This document shows, in pieces, positions 27,104 through 36,377 of a DNA stretch of 64,000 nucleotides; position 1 is the first letter of the stretch; every line of letters begins with the position of its first letter. The notes below the pieces were generated by a model, which did no database searches, had not been told where the DNA came from, and worked only from the letters and a program-made list of their open reading frames with translations. The stretch spans positions 160,615 through 224,614 of the forward strand of contig QBZX01000001.1 of assembly GCA_003282175.1 (NCBI GenBank), in the 5' to 3' direction. Made by a program: the position numbers and the translations under genes. This DNA comes from Pelagibacteraceae bacterium AG-337-G06 (GTDB taxonomy: Bacteria > Pseudomonadota > Alphaproteobacteria > Pelagibacterales > AG-422-B15).

Positions 27104-27967
27104 CTATTGTGCTGATATTCCTCTAATTCTCTCTGATCTTCTACGCAACAATTCTGTTACTATAAGGATTAATGTTGATAGTACAATTAGGCAAGTCGCA
27201 ACAGCCATTATAGTTGGGCTTAATTGCTCTCTTAACCCTGTCCACATTTGCAATGGAATAGTCGTTAATGATCTGTCACCTCCTGCAACGAATAAAATAA
27301 CTACTATTTCATCAAACGATGTTACAAACGCAAAGAGTGCCCCAGAAATTATACCGGGCGTAATAAGAGGCAGCGTTATTTTAAAAAATGTATTGGTAGG
27401 GGTACTTCCAAGACTAGAAGCTGCTCGTGTAATGCTGTCATCAAAGCCACTTAGGGTTGCAGTTACAGTTATAACAACAAAAGGGGTTCCTAGGATAATG
27501 TGTGCAATCACAACTCCAATAAATGATGACGCAAGACCTACTTTTGCGAGTGAAAAGAAGATCGCAGAACCAGAAATAATCAGAGGGATAATCATCGGCG
27601 AAATCAAAATACTCATGATAAGAGATTTATAAGGCATGTATCTACTGCTTAATCCTAGCGCTGCAATAGTCCCAAGAGTTGTGGCCCCAACCGTTGCAAA
27701 AAACGCGAAGTAGAAACTATTCTTTACTGCAATCCCCCAAGGATTTTTTGTGCCATATATCATATCTTCATACCACCTAAGAGAAAATGCATCTGGATCT
27801 AATGCCATCATTCCTGATGAGAAATGAATATACTGTTCAGCATTAAATGATAATGGAACAATTACAAAGAGAGGAGCAATTAAGAAAAAAAATACCGAAG
27901 CACAAATAACTAAATAACTATAATGCCAAATACGGTACCTTGTTTCTGTATATTTTGCTAATGCCAT
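27104..27967 (-). CDS. potC: Polyamine-type ABC transporter permease, PotC-like
   Basis: A 287-residue inner-membrane permease with six hydrophobic segments. The EAA-type coupling loop is ITRAASSLGSTPTNTFFKITLPLITPGI (about residues 185-212), placing it in the spermidine/putrescine (PotC/PotI) group. Together with PotB it forms the channel served by PotA and the binding protein PotD. It starts one base after the potB stop. It is the last gene of the potADBC order on the minus strand. Confidence 0.87.
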   Translation of the reverse strand: MALAKYTETRYRIWHYSYLVICASVFFFLIAPLFVIVPLSFNAEQYIHFSSGMMALDPDAFSLRWYEDMIYGTKNPWGIAVKNSFYFAFFATVGATTLGTIAALGLSSRYMPYKSLIMSILISPMIIPLIISGSAIFFSLAKVGLASSFIGVVIAHIILGTPFVVITVTATLSGFDDSITRAASSLGSTPTNTFFKITLPLITPGIISGALFAFVTSFDEIVVILFVAGGDRSLTTIPLQMWTGLREQLSPTIMAVATCLIVLSTLILIVTELLRRRSERIRGISAQ

Positions 27968-27968
27968 A

Positions 27969-29219
27969 TTATCCCAACCTCATATTATCAATTCCTACTA
28001 CTCTGTTATAAACATAATAAACAACCAAAACGCCAACTAAGAGAATAGTTGCCATTGCGGTGGCATATGACCAATCAAGTGTGGACTGCATATGATATGC
28101 AATACGGTTACTAATTAATGTTCCTTTCGCACCACCAACCAAAGCAGGTGTAATGTAGTATCCAATTGCGAGCACAAAGACTAAAATCGATCCAGCACTA
28201 ATACCTGCGTATGTCAGAGGAAAATATATTTTGCGAAATGCATGAAAAGGTGTTGCACCCATTGATGTTGCAGCTCGCATTAGACTTGGAGAAATAGTCT
28301 TCATCACGCTATATAGAGGCAAAACCATAAATGGAAGCAGAATTTGCGTCATCGCAATAAAGGTCCCCGTCATGTTATACATAAGCTCAAGTCTATTTTC
28401 ATCGGCCACAATTCCAAGGAATACTAAGAAATCATTGAGGACCCCTTGAGTTTGAAGTAAAACCATCCAACTTGAAGTTCTTACTAAAAGCGAGGTCCAA
28501 AATGGTAAGAGCACGCAAATCATAAGTAAGTTTGAATAACGTGTTGGTAAAACAGATAATAAATGTGCAATTGGGTAGGCTAATATTAAGCAACATAATG
28601 TAACACCTAAAGCGACATAAATTGTCCTTAGCCATAAGGTAACATTAATTCGTTTCTTTTCTTCAATGCGAACAATAGATCCGTCAAAGTCTTGTTTGAA
28701 ATCAAATGATGCTAGGTATTTTCTTCCGTGATAAGGAACAGTTGCTCGTTTGAGTGCAAGCCAATATTCTTGATCAGCCCATCTTTTATGTACATCTTTG
28801 AACTGTTGTAAATAATTTCCATCAATGTCAAATGAATCTAGTTTCCTTACTGTTTTTTTGATTAAGCTAGAAAAGCCCCCTTTTTCATAGTTAAGTCTAA
28901 CTGCTATTTTACCATGGAGCTTATTCTCGGAGAGATATTTTAAATCATTATAGAAAGTCTTTACAACTTCTTCAGGTGGAAAATCTGTTCCATCCCAATT
29001 TTGAATAACTTGGTATGTATTATTCAATAAATCATTCATTTGAGTATTATCAACGCTTCGTTGAAGCATCTGAATGATTGGAAAAATATATGTTATAATT
29101 ATAAATAGAAGTAGGGGTAAAACTAATACGAGAGCACCTGTTCTCTTTCTTGACTCAACTTTTTTTAGCTTTACAGAGAGTAATTCGCCATCTGATGTAC
29201 GTATCTCACCATTTGTCAT
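27969..29219 (-). CDS. potB: Polyamine-type ABC transporter permease, PotB-like, with long periplasmic insert
   Basis: A 416-residue permease. A basic N-terminus leads to the first helix (about residues 30-47), and then about 130 hydrophilic residues separate it from the next helix (about 197-215). E. coli PotB lacks such an insert; longer PotB homologues of this type are found in Alphaproteobacteria. The coupling loop LMRAATSMGATPFHAFRKIYFPLTYAGI (about 311-338) is intact. The insert faces the periplasm and could contact the binding protein. Preceded on the transcript by a strong hairpin after potD. Confidence 0.85.
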   Translation of the reverse strand: MTNGEIRTSDGELLSVKLKKVESRKRTGALVLVLPLLLFIIITYIFPIIQMLQRSVDNTQMNDLLNNTYQVIQNWDGTDFPPEEVVKTFYNDLKYLSENKLHGKIAVRLNYEKGGFSSLIKKTVRKLDSFDIDGNYLQQFKDVHKRWADQEYWLALKRATVPYHGRKYLASFDFKQDFDGSIVRIEEKKRINVTLWLRTIYVALGVTLCCLILAYPIAHLLSVLPTRYSNLLMICVLLPFWTSLLVRTSSWMVLLQTQGVLNDFLVFLGIVADENRLELMYNMTGTFIAMTQILLPFMVLPLYSVMKTISPSLMRAATSMGATPFHAFRKIYFPLTYAGISAGSILVFVLAIGYYITPALVGGAKGTLISNRIAYHMQSTLDWSYATAMATILLVGVLVVYYVYNRVVGIDNMRLG

Positions 29220-29267
29220 ATGGTGATTATGGTCATTTGAACTAGTATTTAAAGGAAAATTATTTGT

Positions 29268-29299
29268 ATCTTAGGCAACCAATGATGATTGCCTAAGAT
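29268..29299 (-). terminator. Hairpin after the substrate-binding-protein gene (mRNA stabiliser or attenuator)
   Basis: Perfect 11-base arms ATCTTAGGCAA and TTGCCTAAGAT around a 10-base loop, 11 bases beyond the potD stop and 49 bases before potB. There is no long U-run afterwards, so it is more likely to be a partial terminator or a 3'-end mRNA stabiliser that keeps potD message above potBC. Confidence 0.6.
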
Positions 29300-29309
29300 G
29301 TATTAGGAT

Positions 29310-30434
29310 TTACAGAGTATTAGACTTCCACGCATCCCATTGGTCGTTAATTTCAGTCTCATTATCCGCCCAGAAAATAGGGTCTAATAAGAGATAATTT
29401 TCAGTATTTACCGGAGCAGTTGGCATGTGTGGCATAATTTCCATTGGGCCAGTTGCCTCGGAATTGAACCAAGGCTCAGCAGCAGTAATTACGTCTAATG
29501 AAGAAATCCTGAAAGGTGCATAAGCAATATGTTTAGCACTTCCAGCTAGTCCCTCAGTACTAGTAAAGTATTGAAGAGCTTTCATAGCTTCTTCCTGATT
29601 TGGACCTCCGTTGACAAGAGCGAAATACTCATAATCAAGGAGTTGCCCATCCCATACCATTTTAAGAGGTGATCCCTCAGTATGAATGGCATTAAAATGA
29701 CGTCCGTTCCATCCAGTAGCCATCACAACTTCACCTGAAACAAGCTGCTCTGGTGGCTGTGCACCAGCTGACCAAGTAATACAACCACCTTTCGGATGAG
29801 TACAAAGTTCAGTCAGTTTATCAAGTGCTCGATCGATTCCATTATCTAACATGTAATCATATACTTCGCTTGAAGGAACACCATCTGCCATTAAAGCAAT
29901 TTCAAGATTTGACATTGCAGATCCATATATTGACCTTTTACCTGGATATTTATCTGGATCAAAGAAATCACCTATTGTAGAAGGATAAGTTCCTGGAAAG
30001 TTTATGTTTTCAGTATGATAAGCGTAATTCCATGAGTATAGAATGTTACCAACTGCACATTTACTTGGCATAGGTGCGAAGAAGTCTTGACTTGCTGGTG
30101 TTCCGTCTGGCGCTGGTGGAAAATCGTTATCAAAATCAAATTCCACGAAGTAACCCTCGTCACATCCAGTAATTGTATCTTTCGCAAATACGTCAATGAT
30201 GTCATAAGTAATTGTCCCAGACTCAACTTGAGATTTGATAGAATCCAAGTTTCCTTGATAGTCAAGCCAGTTTACTTGAACACCACTCATTTCTTGGTAT
30301 GGATCTCCATATCCAAGTTTTTGACTTTCAGTATAAGCACCTCCCCATGAAACTACATTCACTTCCGCAGCCGTAGCCATAGATGGAGCCACTAATAAAG
30401 CAGCCAATGAGATTAGTTTTGTTAATCTTTGCAT
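29310..30434 (-). CDS. potD: Polyamine-type ABC transporter substrate-binding protein, PotD/PotF-like
   Basis: A 374-residue periplasmic binding protein. The signal peptide is MQRLTKLISLAALLVAPSMA with cleavage near TAA-EV (residues 22-25). EVNVVSWGGAYTES opens the mature protein, and the DSIKSQVESGTITYDIIDVFAKD segment matches type-II binding proteins for putrescine/spermidine. A clear Shine-Dalgarno (GGAGA) precedes the ATG by about 9 bases. Such proteins also bind other cationic amines, so polyamine specificity is probable but unproven. Downstream is a hairpin, then potB. Confidence 0.85.
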   Translation of the reverse strand: MQRLTKLISLAALLVAPSMATAAEVNVVSWGGAYTESQKLGYGDPYQEMSGVQVNWLDYQGNLDSIKSQVESGTITYDIIDVFAKDTITGCDEGYFVEFDFDNDFPPAPDGTPASQDFFAPMPSKCAVGNILYSWNYAYHTENINFPGTYPSTIGDFFDPDKYPGKRSIYGSAMSNLEIALMADGVPSSEVYDYMLDNGIDRALDKLTELCTHPKGGCITWSAGAQPPEQLVSGEVVMATGWNGRHFNAIHTEGSPLKMVWDGQLLDYEYFALVNGGPNQEEAMKALQYFTSTEGLAGSAKHIAYAPFRISSLDVITAAEPWFNSEATGPMEIMPHMPTAPVNTENYLLLDPIFWADNETEINDQWDAWKSNTL

Positions 30435-30555
30435 GATTAATCGTCTCCTTTTTTATATAAAGAAAGTATTACACAGGGGTCTTAACAAAAACGCAACAAA
30501 AAAAATGAAATTTTTTCAATATTTTAGATATGAATCTATATGTAGTATCAAAGGT

Positions 30556-31644
30556 TTAATAATCTAAGGCTCGACAATCATGAGAAGACCATCCTAAGTC
30601 TAATTTATCTCCTACATTGAAATCTAAATCGCTGCTTGCATTCGGTACTTTGAGAATAAATTCATCATTCCCCAAAAGATTTACTCGCACCCGAGTATGA
30701 TCTCCATGATAGATAATTTCACGAATTACACTAGTAAATTGATTTTCAAGATGTTCATTTGGATCAATGCTCACTCTCTCAGGCCTGAGAGATATCCTGG
30801 ATTTGTCCCCGGAGGAATTTACAGCTATTGGGTTAGCGAATATTGTATCGCCTGAATCTGTTTGAATTTTTGCAGACCCAGAAGCTATTTCTGTTACCGT
30901 TCCGGTAAATGTATTGTTTTCTCCAATAAAACTAGCAACAAATGAATTTACAGGCGTTTCATACAATTCATTAGGACCTGATAGTTGTTGCACCTTTCCG
31001 TCATTAAATACAGCAATACGATTTGACATCGTTAAAGCTTCTCCTTGATCGTGAGTAACATAAACAACTGTCACACCAAGGGACTCATGAATATGTTTTA
31101 GTTCGTATTGCATACTTTCTCTCAAATTTTTATCCAATGCACCAAGTGGCTCATCCATGAGTACAAGTTTTGGGTCAAAAACTAAAGCTCTTGCAACAGC
31201 AACTCTTTGTTGCTGTCCTCCTGACAATTGAGCTGGCATCCTATTTTCAAATCCAGTTAGTGATACCATTTTTAAAGTTCGATTAATCCTCTCTTCTATT
31301 TCTGCTTTATCTATTTTTCTAACTTTTAATGGAAAAGCTAAGTTTTCAAAAACTGATAAATGAGGAAATAAAGCATAATTTTGGAAAACCATTCCAATAC
31401 CTCTTTTGTGTGGAGGAATATTATTGATAGGACGTCCATCAAAATAAATTTCGCCATTAGTCGGCGTTTCAAAACCAGCAAGCATCATAAGTGTTGTAGT
31501 TTTTCCGGATCCTGATGGTCCTAGCAAAGTTAAAAACTCCCCTTCCGAAATATCTAGATCAAGACCTTTAACAACAAGCTCTTTACCGTCGTAACTTTTA
31601 TCAACTTGCTCGAATTTAACAAAATCTGACTTTTTTTCATTCAT
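30556..31644 (-). CDS. potA: Polyamine-type ABC transporter ATPase, PotA-like
   Basis: An ATP-binding subunit of 362 residues from the ATG at 31644; a GTG at 31653 would add three residues. Walker A is GPSGSGKTT (about residue 41), the signature LSGGQQQR is near residue 137, and Walker B with LVLMDEPLGALD follows. The C-terminal third (RISLRPERVSI onward) is the TOBE regulatory domain. It energises uptake through PotBC. It is the first gene of the operon, divergent from an aldehyde dehydrogenase, with a dyad between them. Confidence 0.92.
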   Translation of the reverse strand: MNEKKSDFVKFEQVDKSYDGKELVVKGLDLDISEGEFLTLLGPSGSGKTTTLMMLAGFETPTNGEIYFDGRPINNIPPHKRGIGMVFQNYALFPHLSVFENLAFPLKVRKIDKAEIEERINRTLKMVSLTGFENRMPAQLSGGQQQRVAVARALVFDPKLVLMDEPLGALDKNLRESMQYELKHIHESLGVTVVYVTHDQGEALTMSNRIAVFNDGKVQQLSGPNELYETPVNSFVASFIGENNTFTGTVTEIASGSAKIQTDSGDTIFANPIAVNSSGDKSRISLRPERVSIDPNEHLENQFTSVIREIIYHGDHTRVRVNLLGNDEFILKVPNASSDLDFNVGDKLDLGWSSHDCRALDY

Positions 31645-31709
31645 GTGAGTCACACTAGGATAAAAATAGTTGGGAATCTAGGGTTTTTTAAATTAAATTA
31701 ATTTAACTA

Positions 31710-31723
31710 TTCTTATTTAAGAA
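31710..31723. promoter_or_regulatory. Dyad between potA and the aldehyde dehydrogenase gene
   Basis: TTCTTA-TT-TAAGAA, a perfect 6-base inverted repeat with a 2-base spacer, 28 bases upstream of the aldehyde dehydrogenase ATG and 66 bases upstream of potA. The position suits an operator serving both divergent genes. It is A+T-rich, so chance occurrence is possible. Confidence 0.35.
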
Positions 31724-31750
31724 CAGTATTATTTTGAAGTATATAAACTT

Positions 31751-33184
31751 ATGAAAAAATATCAGCATTATATAAATGGTGAATGGCTTGACGCATCTGA
31801 CGAAGAAATAATTCCCGTTCTTAATCCTGCTAATGAGAAAGTTATTGGTGAAATAACTTGTGGCAAAGAAGTGGATATTAATCATGCTGTTGATGCTGCA
31901 AAAAAAGCATATAAATCAAGAATTCTTGTTGATATGAATCCAATGGAGCGTGCTAAACTTATGCGTGGGATTGCAGAAGAACTTCGAAAAATAAGTAAAG
32001 AGGGTGGAGCACTACTTTGTGCCGAAAATGGAAAGCTTCTTTCATCATCAATCAACGAATTTATCGAGGCAGCAAACTACTTTGATTATTATAGCGGTCT
32101 GACAGATAAAATAGAAGGGCAGACAATCCCAGTTAACAGTCAGGTTATGGATTACACTATTTATGAACCTTATGGAGTTTCTGGTCATATAGTTCCATGG
32201 AACTTCCCAATATCTATGGTAGCTCGTTCATTAGCGTGTTCGTTTGCTGCAGGAAATTCAACTGTAATTAAGCCTGCTGAATTGACGCCCCTTGCTACAC
32301 ATTCATTTTTTGCTCAAGCAATTCATAACGCTGGAGTTCCAGCTGGGCTGATCAATATAGTGACTGGATATGGTAACGAAGCTGGGGCAGCTTTAACTGC
32401 CCACCCAGATGTTGCACAAATTACATTTACAGGATCAGTTAAAACTGGAAAAACTATTTTGCGTGCTGCAGCAGATCGAGCTGTGCCAGCAGTTGTTGAA
32501 CTTGGTGGTAAATCAGCTGCCGTTGTTTTGCCTGACGCTGATATTGATAAAGTGGTCAATGCAACTAAAATTGGAATTTTCAGTCAGGCCGGTCAAATCT
32601 GTTCTGCGATGTCGCGTATGATTGTACATAAGTCGATTAAACAGGAAGTACTCGATAAGTTGTCAAAGCTTGCTGGTTCAATAAAAGTTGGACCTGGTGA
32701 TGAAGAAGGCGTTGATCTTACTCCCGTAATATCTGAGGAACAACTGCAAAAAATAGAAAATTATGCTCGCTCCGGATTACAAGCTGGAGCAAATGTAATT
32801 TCAGGAGGTAATCGAATTGATCGTAAAGGTTACTTTTTTGAACCTACAATATATTCAGAAGTAAAACCTGAAATGACAATAGCGCAAGAAGAAATATTTG
32901 GTCCATTTTTATCAATTTTAGATTATGAAGATCATGAAGAAGCAGTGCATATTGCAAATGATACAGAATACGGATTAGCAGCTGGTGTATTTACGAGAGA
33001 TTTAGATATGGCAACAAAAACAGCATCGTTATTGAATGGCGGACAAGTGTATGTAAATAGTTGGTTCACAGGAAGCATTGCGACACCATTTGGGGGTTAC
33101 AAGCAATCTGGCTATAGTCGAGAAAAAGGACAGCAAGCAATAAAAAGCTATTTACAACTAAAAAACATTGGAATTCAGCTATAA
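31751..33184 (+). CDS. NAD(P)-dependent aldehyde dehydrogenase
   Basis: A 477-residue aldehyde dehydrogenase. Motifs in order: PWNFP (about residue 151), FTGSVKTGK (about 225), catalytic Glu in VELGGKSA (about 248), nucleophilic Cys in GQICSAMSR (about 283) and EEIFGPFLS (about 380). The sequence is closest in style to betaine-aldehyde, 4-guanidinobutyraldehyde and gamma-glutamyl-aminobutyraldehyde dehydrogenases. Its divergence from the potABCD operon supports an amino-aldehyde from polyamine breakdown as substrate, which is an inference from context. Confidence 0.88.
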   Translation: MKKYQHYINGEWLDASDEEIIPVLNPANEKVIGEITCGKEVDINHAVDAAKKAYKSRILVDMNPMERAKLMRGIAEELRKISKEGGALLCAENGKLLSSSINEFIEAANYFDYYSGLTDKIEGQTIPVNSQVMDYTIYEPYGVSGHIVPWNFPISMVARSLACSFAAGNSTVIKPAELTPLATHSFFAQAIHNAGVPAGLINIVTGYGNEAGAALTAHPDVAQITFTGSVKTGKTILRAAADRAVPAVVELGGKSAAVVLPDADIDKVVNATKIGIFSQAGQICSAMSRMIVHKSIKQEVLDKLSKLAGSIKVGPGDEEGVDLTPVISEEQLQKIENYARSGLQAGANVISGGNRIDRKGYFFEPTIYSEVKPEMTIAQEEIFGPFLSILDYEDHEEAVHIANDTEYGLAAGVFTRDLDMATKTASLLNGGQVYVNSWFTGSIATPFGGYKQSGYSREKGQQAIKSYLQLKNIGIQL

Positions 33185-33294
33185 ATTTGAGGAACTGCGA
33201 CAATTTAAGCCCATCAAGCAGTTTGAAAATCTTCCTTTCCCTGAATAAAACACTATATTCATAATTGATACTAAAATTGCAAAAACTAGAAAAC

Positions 33295-33900
33295 ATGTAC
33301 ACGCCAATAAATCAATATATCGAGAGATTGGAATCAATCTCATTTGATGTTGATCAGTTAAATCAAGCTGTAAATGATTTAATAAAAATTAGACCCTTTG
33401 AAAATGATGCTCCAAAACCCGGGATGTTAAAATCAAATGCAATCTGCCTAAACTATGATGCAAAGGAACTTGATGAATGGTTCGGTGGAAATATCAGAGG
33501 GAAATATTGGACAAAACCTGACTCTTCATTTGAAGAAATGGAACGTGAGCCATACATTGATGAGTCCAGGTACACGCTATTTAATTCCAAGCTAGATAAT
33601 TCATATTTCAAGTATGTATATGAAAAAATAAGTGAGTTTTTTGAGATTGGAAGGTGCAGGGTCATTAAAATGCCTCCAAGAACAACTTTGAGTTGGCATC
33701 GTGATCCAGAGAAGAGAATTCATATAGCCATTAAAACAAATTATGGTTCCAGGATGTTTATTGAGCATACAGGTTATCACATACCTGCTGATGGAAATAT
33801 ATACTTAACTGACAATACCAAATATCATACTGCAATTAATGGAGGCGAAGAAGATCGAATTCATTTAGTCGCTACAGTTTTAGGCACGAAGCAACATTAG
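33295..33900 (+). CDS. Fe(II)/2-oxoglutarate oxygenase-like, aspartyl/asparaginyl hydroxylase type
   Basis: About 201 residues. The C-terminal half has the double-stranded beta-helix pattern: SWHRDPEKRIHIAI (H-x-D iron ligands), GNIYLTDNTKYHTAINGG (distal His), then EEDRIHLV with the arginine that usually holds 2-oxoglutarate. This resembles aspartyl/asparaginyl beta-hydroxylase-like enzymes. The frame is open to a TTG at 33265, but the ATG at 33295 is the better start. It lies between the aldehyde dehydrogenase and the GlnT-type gene, whose stop overlaps its own by 4 bases. Substrate unknown. Confidence 0.7.
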   Translation: MYTPINQYIERLESISFDVDQLNQAVNDLIKIRPFENDAPKPGMLKSNAICLNYDAKELDEWFGGNIRGKYWTKPDSSFEEMEREPYIDESRYTLFNSKLDNSYFKYVYEKISEFFEIGRCRVIKMPPRTTLSWHRDPEKRIHIAIKTNYGSRMFIEHTGYHIPADGNIYLTDNTKYHTAINGGEEDRIHLVATVLGTKQH

Positions 33901-35216
33901 CAATCAATAATATTTTTTCTTTCCCAATTTTTTTTATTTTCTTCGCTTACTTTATTGTGTTCTGTGATTTCTCTTTTTTTAAGTTTTATGTAATGAGAAA
34001 CAACCTTTGAACCTATAGATTTTCTTACAACGTCACTGGCTTTAAATTTATTAAGTGACTCTATAAGAGAATGAGGGAGCTTTTTAATTCTCTTTAACTT
34101 ATGACCTTGTGAATACATATTTATATCTATTCTTTTGCCAGGATTTCTTTTGGCTTTTATTCCATCTAATCCCATAGCAATTAGCCCAGCCTGCAAAAGA
34201 TATGGATTTACAGCTCCGTCGGCAGGTCTAAATTCTATACGTCCTTTATCAGGTATTCTGATCATGTGGGTTCTATTATTTCCAGAATACGTAACGGCGG
34301 TAGGTGAATACGTGGATCCTGAATTGGTTGTTTTTGCATTCAAACGATCGTAACTATTTAATGAAGGGTTAAACCATGCAGAGAATGAATCTACAGATTT
34401 CATTATTCCCCCAATAAAGTGATATCCCATTTTAGACAAACCAAGTTCATTATCTCTATCAAGAAAATAGTTTTTCTTCTTCTTTAAATCCCATAATGAT
34501 GCGTGAACGTGGCAACCATTTCCAGTTAAATTATGAAAAGGTTTTGGCATAAAAGTTGCTCTCAATCCATGCTTCTCAGCAATAGCTTTGACCATAAATT
34601 TAAAAAAAACATGTCGGTCAGCTGTCTTTAGTGAGTCAGAATAATCCCAATTCATTTCATACTGACCATTAGCATCCTCATGATCATTTTGATATGGTTT
34701 CCACCCAAGCTTAATCATGGAGTCACAAATTTCCTTTAAAATATCATAACGCCTCATTAATGCTGCAACATCATAACAAGGTTTCTGTGCGTCATCTCTC
34801 GCGTCAGCAACTTCAGTACCCGCTTCATTAAGTATAAAAAATTCACATTCAACACCCGTCATCATTTTGATATTGAGTTTTGTCATTTGACTAATTTGAC
34901 GTTTGAGAATAACACGTGGAGCTTGACTCATTGGAGCATCATTCATTACTAAGTCACTGGCCAACCAACCAACATCTGGTTGCCACGGTAATTGTATTAG
35001 ACTTTCAGGGTCTGGAACCGCAAACATATCGGGAGCTGCAAAATCAAGATCAAGGTAAGTCGCAAAACCGCCAAATCCAGCACCAGTTTTTTGCATTTCA
35101 GGAATAGCGCGAGCAGGAACCAATTTCGCACGTTGGATACCGAACAAATCCACAAAACTTATTAAGAAGTATTTAATTTTTTTTTGCTGAGCGATTTTTG
35201 CTAAACTACTATTCAT
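33897..35216 (-). CDS. Type III glutamine synthetase-family ligase (GlnT / GmaS-like)
   Basis: A 439-residue glutamine-synthetase-fold ligase. VDLFGIQRAKLVPA (about 22-35), TGVECEFFIL with the metal-binding glutamates (about 121-130), YQNDHEDANGQYEMNW (about 176-191), GNGCHVHAS (about 234-242) and RIPDKGRIEFRPAD (about 320-333) are all visible. The pattern is that of GlnT of rhizobia and gamma-glutamylmethylamide synthetase GmaS, which cannot be separated by eye. It would join glutamate to ammonia or a small amine with ATP. Proximity to a polyamine transporter and an aldehyde dehydrogenase favours an amine substrate. Confidence 0.82.
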   Translation of the reverse strand: MNSSLAKIAQQKKIKYFLISFVDLFGIQRAKLVPARAIPEMQKTGAGFGGFATYLDLDFAAPDMFAVPDPESLIQLPWQPDVGWLASDLVMNDAPMSQAPRVILKRQISQMTKLNIKMMTGVECEFFILNEAGTEVADARDDAQKPCYDVAALMRRYDILKEICDSMIKLGWKPYQNDHEDANGQYEMNWDYSDSLKTADRHVFFKFMVKAIAEKHGLRATFMPKPFHNLTGNGCHVHASLWDLKKKKNYFLDRDNELGLSKMGYHFIGGIMKSVDSFSAWFNPSLNSYDRLNAKTTNSGSTYSPTAVTYSGNNRTHMIRIPDKGRIEFRPADGAVNPYLLQAGLIAMGLDGIKAKRNPGKRIDINMYSQGHKLKRIKKLPHSLIESLNKFKASDVVRKSIGSKVVSHYIKLKKREITEHNKVSEENKKNWERKNIIDC

Positions 35217-35283
35217 ATTTGAATTATGACTTCCAATTCTTTTAATTCAATAGGGATTATAATCTATATTTAATTAACTAAAA

Positions 35284-35296
35284 ACCCAATTTGGGT
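35284..35296. promoter_or_regulatory. Dyad ACCCAA-T-TTGGGT before the regulator gene
   Basis: A perfect 6-base inverted repeat around one base, ending 13 bases before the ATG at 35310 and touching a TATACT -10-like hexamer at 35296-35301. The core CCCA-N3-TGGG recurs at 39228-39238 upstream of the giant adhesin gene. The placement over a probable -10 is what an autorepression site would look like; this is an inference. Confidence 0.45.
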
Positions 35297-35309
35297 ATAC
35301 TGTTATATT

Positions 35310-36377
35310 ATGAATTCAAGTCTAGCAGCAAAAAAAAGTAAAGTTATTGAACTCATTAACAATCTAGAAGATGGTAACTTCTCATTGCTGCTGTTAATCC
35401 ACATTTCACGGTATCAAAATTTATTTTTGCATACAGAACCTGATTGGGAAAATAGTCCAAATAATTGGATAACAAAAGACAGACGACTTCAAGATGAGTC
35501 TATTGGAGTTCTTTCGTTCATCATTCTTTTTTCTCTTACTAACGCAAATGTAAACGAAAATCTTTTTCCTGAATACAGAAAACAAATTAAGGAAATGAAA
35601 CTTGAGGATTTCTTGGATGATAATTTTTTTATAACTCCATTTAACAATTTTCTTGGAAAAAAAATATCTCTTAAAGTTCTTGAGGAATTTTTTTCTATCC
35701 CACGTGAAAATATAAGGCGATACATAAATCAGCTGATAGAGGCTGGGTTTGTAAAGAAAGATAAAAAGTATGGTTATCTAGTAAACATGGAGGTGTATGT
35801 ACAGTATATATTTACTGACTCTCTTAGCAAAATTATGAAGTCATTAATGAGAACATTCGATGATATTATCGCTAATCTTGAGGAAAAGTATCAAGTTAAA
35901 TTAAATTTAAAACCAATCTCCATTATTAATTTAGCAAGGGTAAAACCTGAGGTATGGAATCGAATTAGATTACCCATGTATCACTTTTGGGTAAGAGTTT
36001 TAACACTAGAAGGTAATGATAAATCTTTAAGTCCTAGTGATCGAGTTGTTTTGTCTGCATCGATCTATTTTAGGAAACGTACTGGAATACTAAATTTCAA
36101 AACAATAAGTGAGTTATATGAAAATGATTATCTCCTACCAACCAATATTTCGTCCATTGCTGAGGCATCTAAAATGCCGCGAGAAACCGTAAGGAGATGT
36201 AGTAATAAATTGATAAAAGTTGGACATTTAGAAAAAAAAGGACGTCAATTGTTTAGAATTAATTATGCTAATAAAGAGGACGGAGAAGTAGCAACCTTTA
36301 TCAAGAATAAAGCAATAACAACGCGCGATATGATGAATTTTTACTTTAGAATTTATAAGGATTTATCCCAGCCTTAA
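35310..36377 (+). CDS. Putative regulator with two similar helix-turn-helix motifs
   Basis: A 355-residue soluble protein that I cannot place in a named family. Two segments look like winged helices and resemble each other: residues about 117-150 (SIPRENIRRYINQLIEAGF, then VKK) and about 276-313 (KMPRETVRRCSNKLIKVGH, then LEKK). Shared residues are P-R-E, R-R, N, L-I, G and K-K, suggesting internal duplication. A DNA-binding regulator is likely. It is divergent from the GlnT-type gene, overlaps the TolC-family gene at the 3' end by four bases, and has a dyad over its promoter that recurs before the adhesin gene. Confidence 0.6.
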   Translation: MNSSLAAKKSKVIELINNLEDGNFSLLLLIHISRYQNLFLHTEPDWENSPNNWITKDRRLQDESIGVLSFIILFSLTNANVNENLFPEYRKQIKEMKLEDFLDDNFFITPFNNFLGKKISLKVLEEFFSIPRENIRRYINQLIEAGFVKKDKKYGYLVNMEVYVQYIFTDSLSKIMKSLMRTFDDIIANLEEKYQVKLNLKPISIINLARVKPEVWNRIRLPMYHFWVRVLTLEGNDKSLSPSDRVVLSASIYFRKRTGILNFKTISELYENDYLLPTNISSIAEASKMPRETVRRCSNKLIKVGHLEKKGRQLFRINYANKEDGEVATFIKNKAITTRDMMNFYFRIYKDLSQP

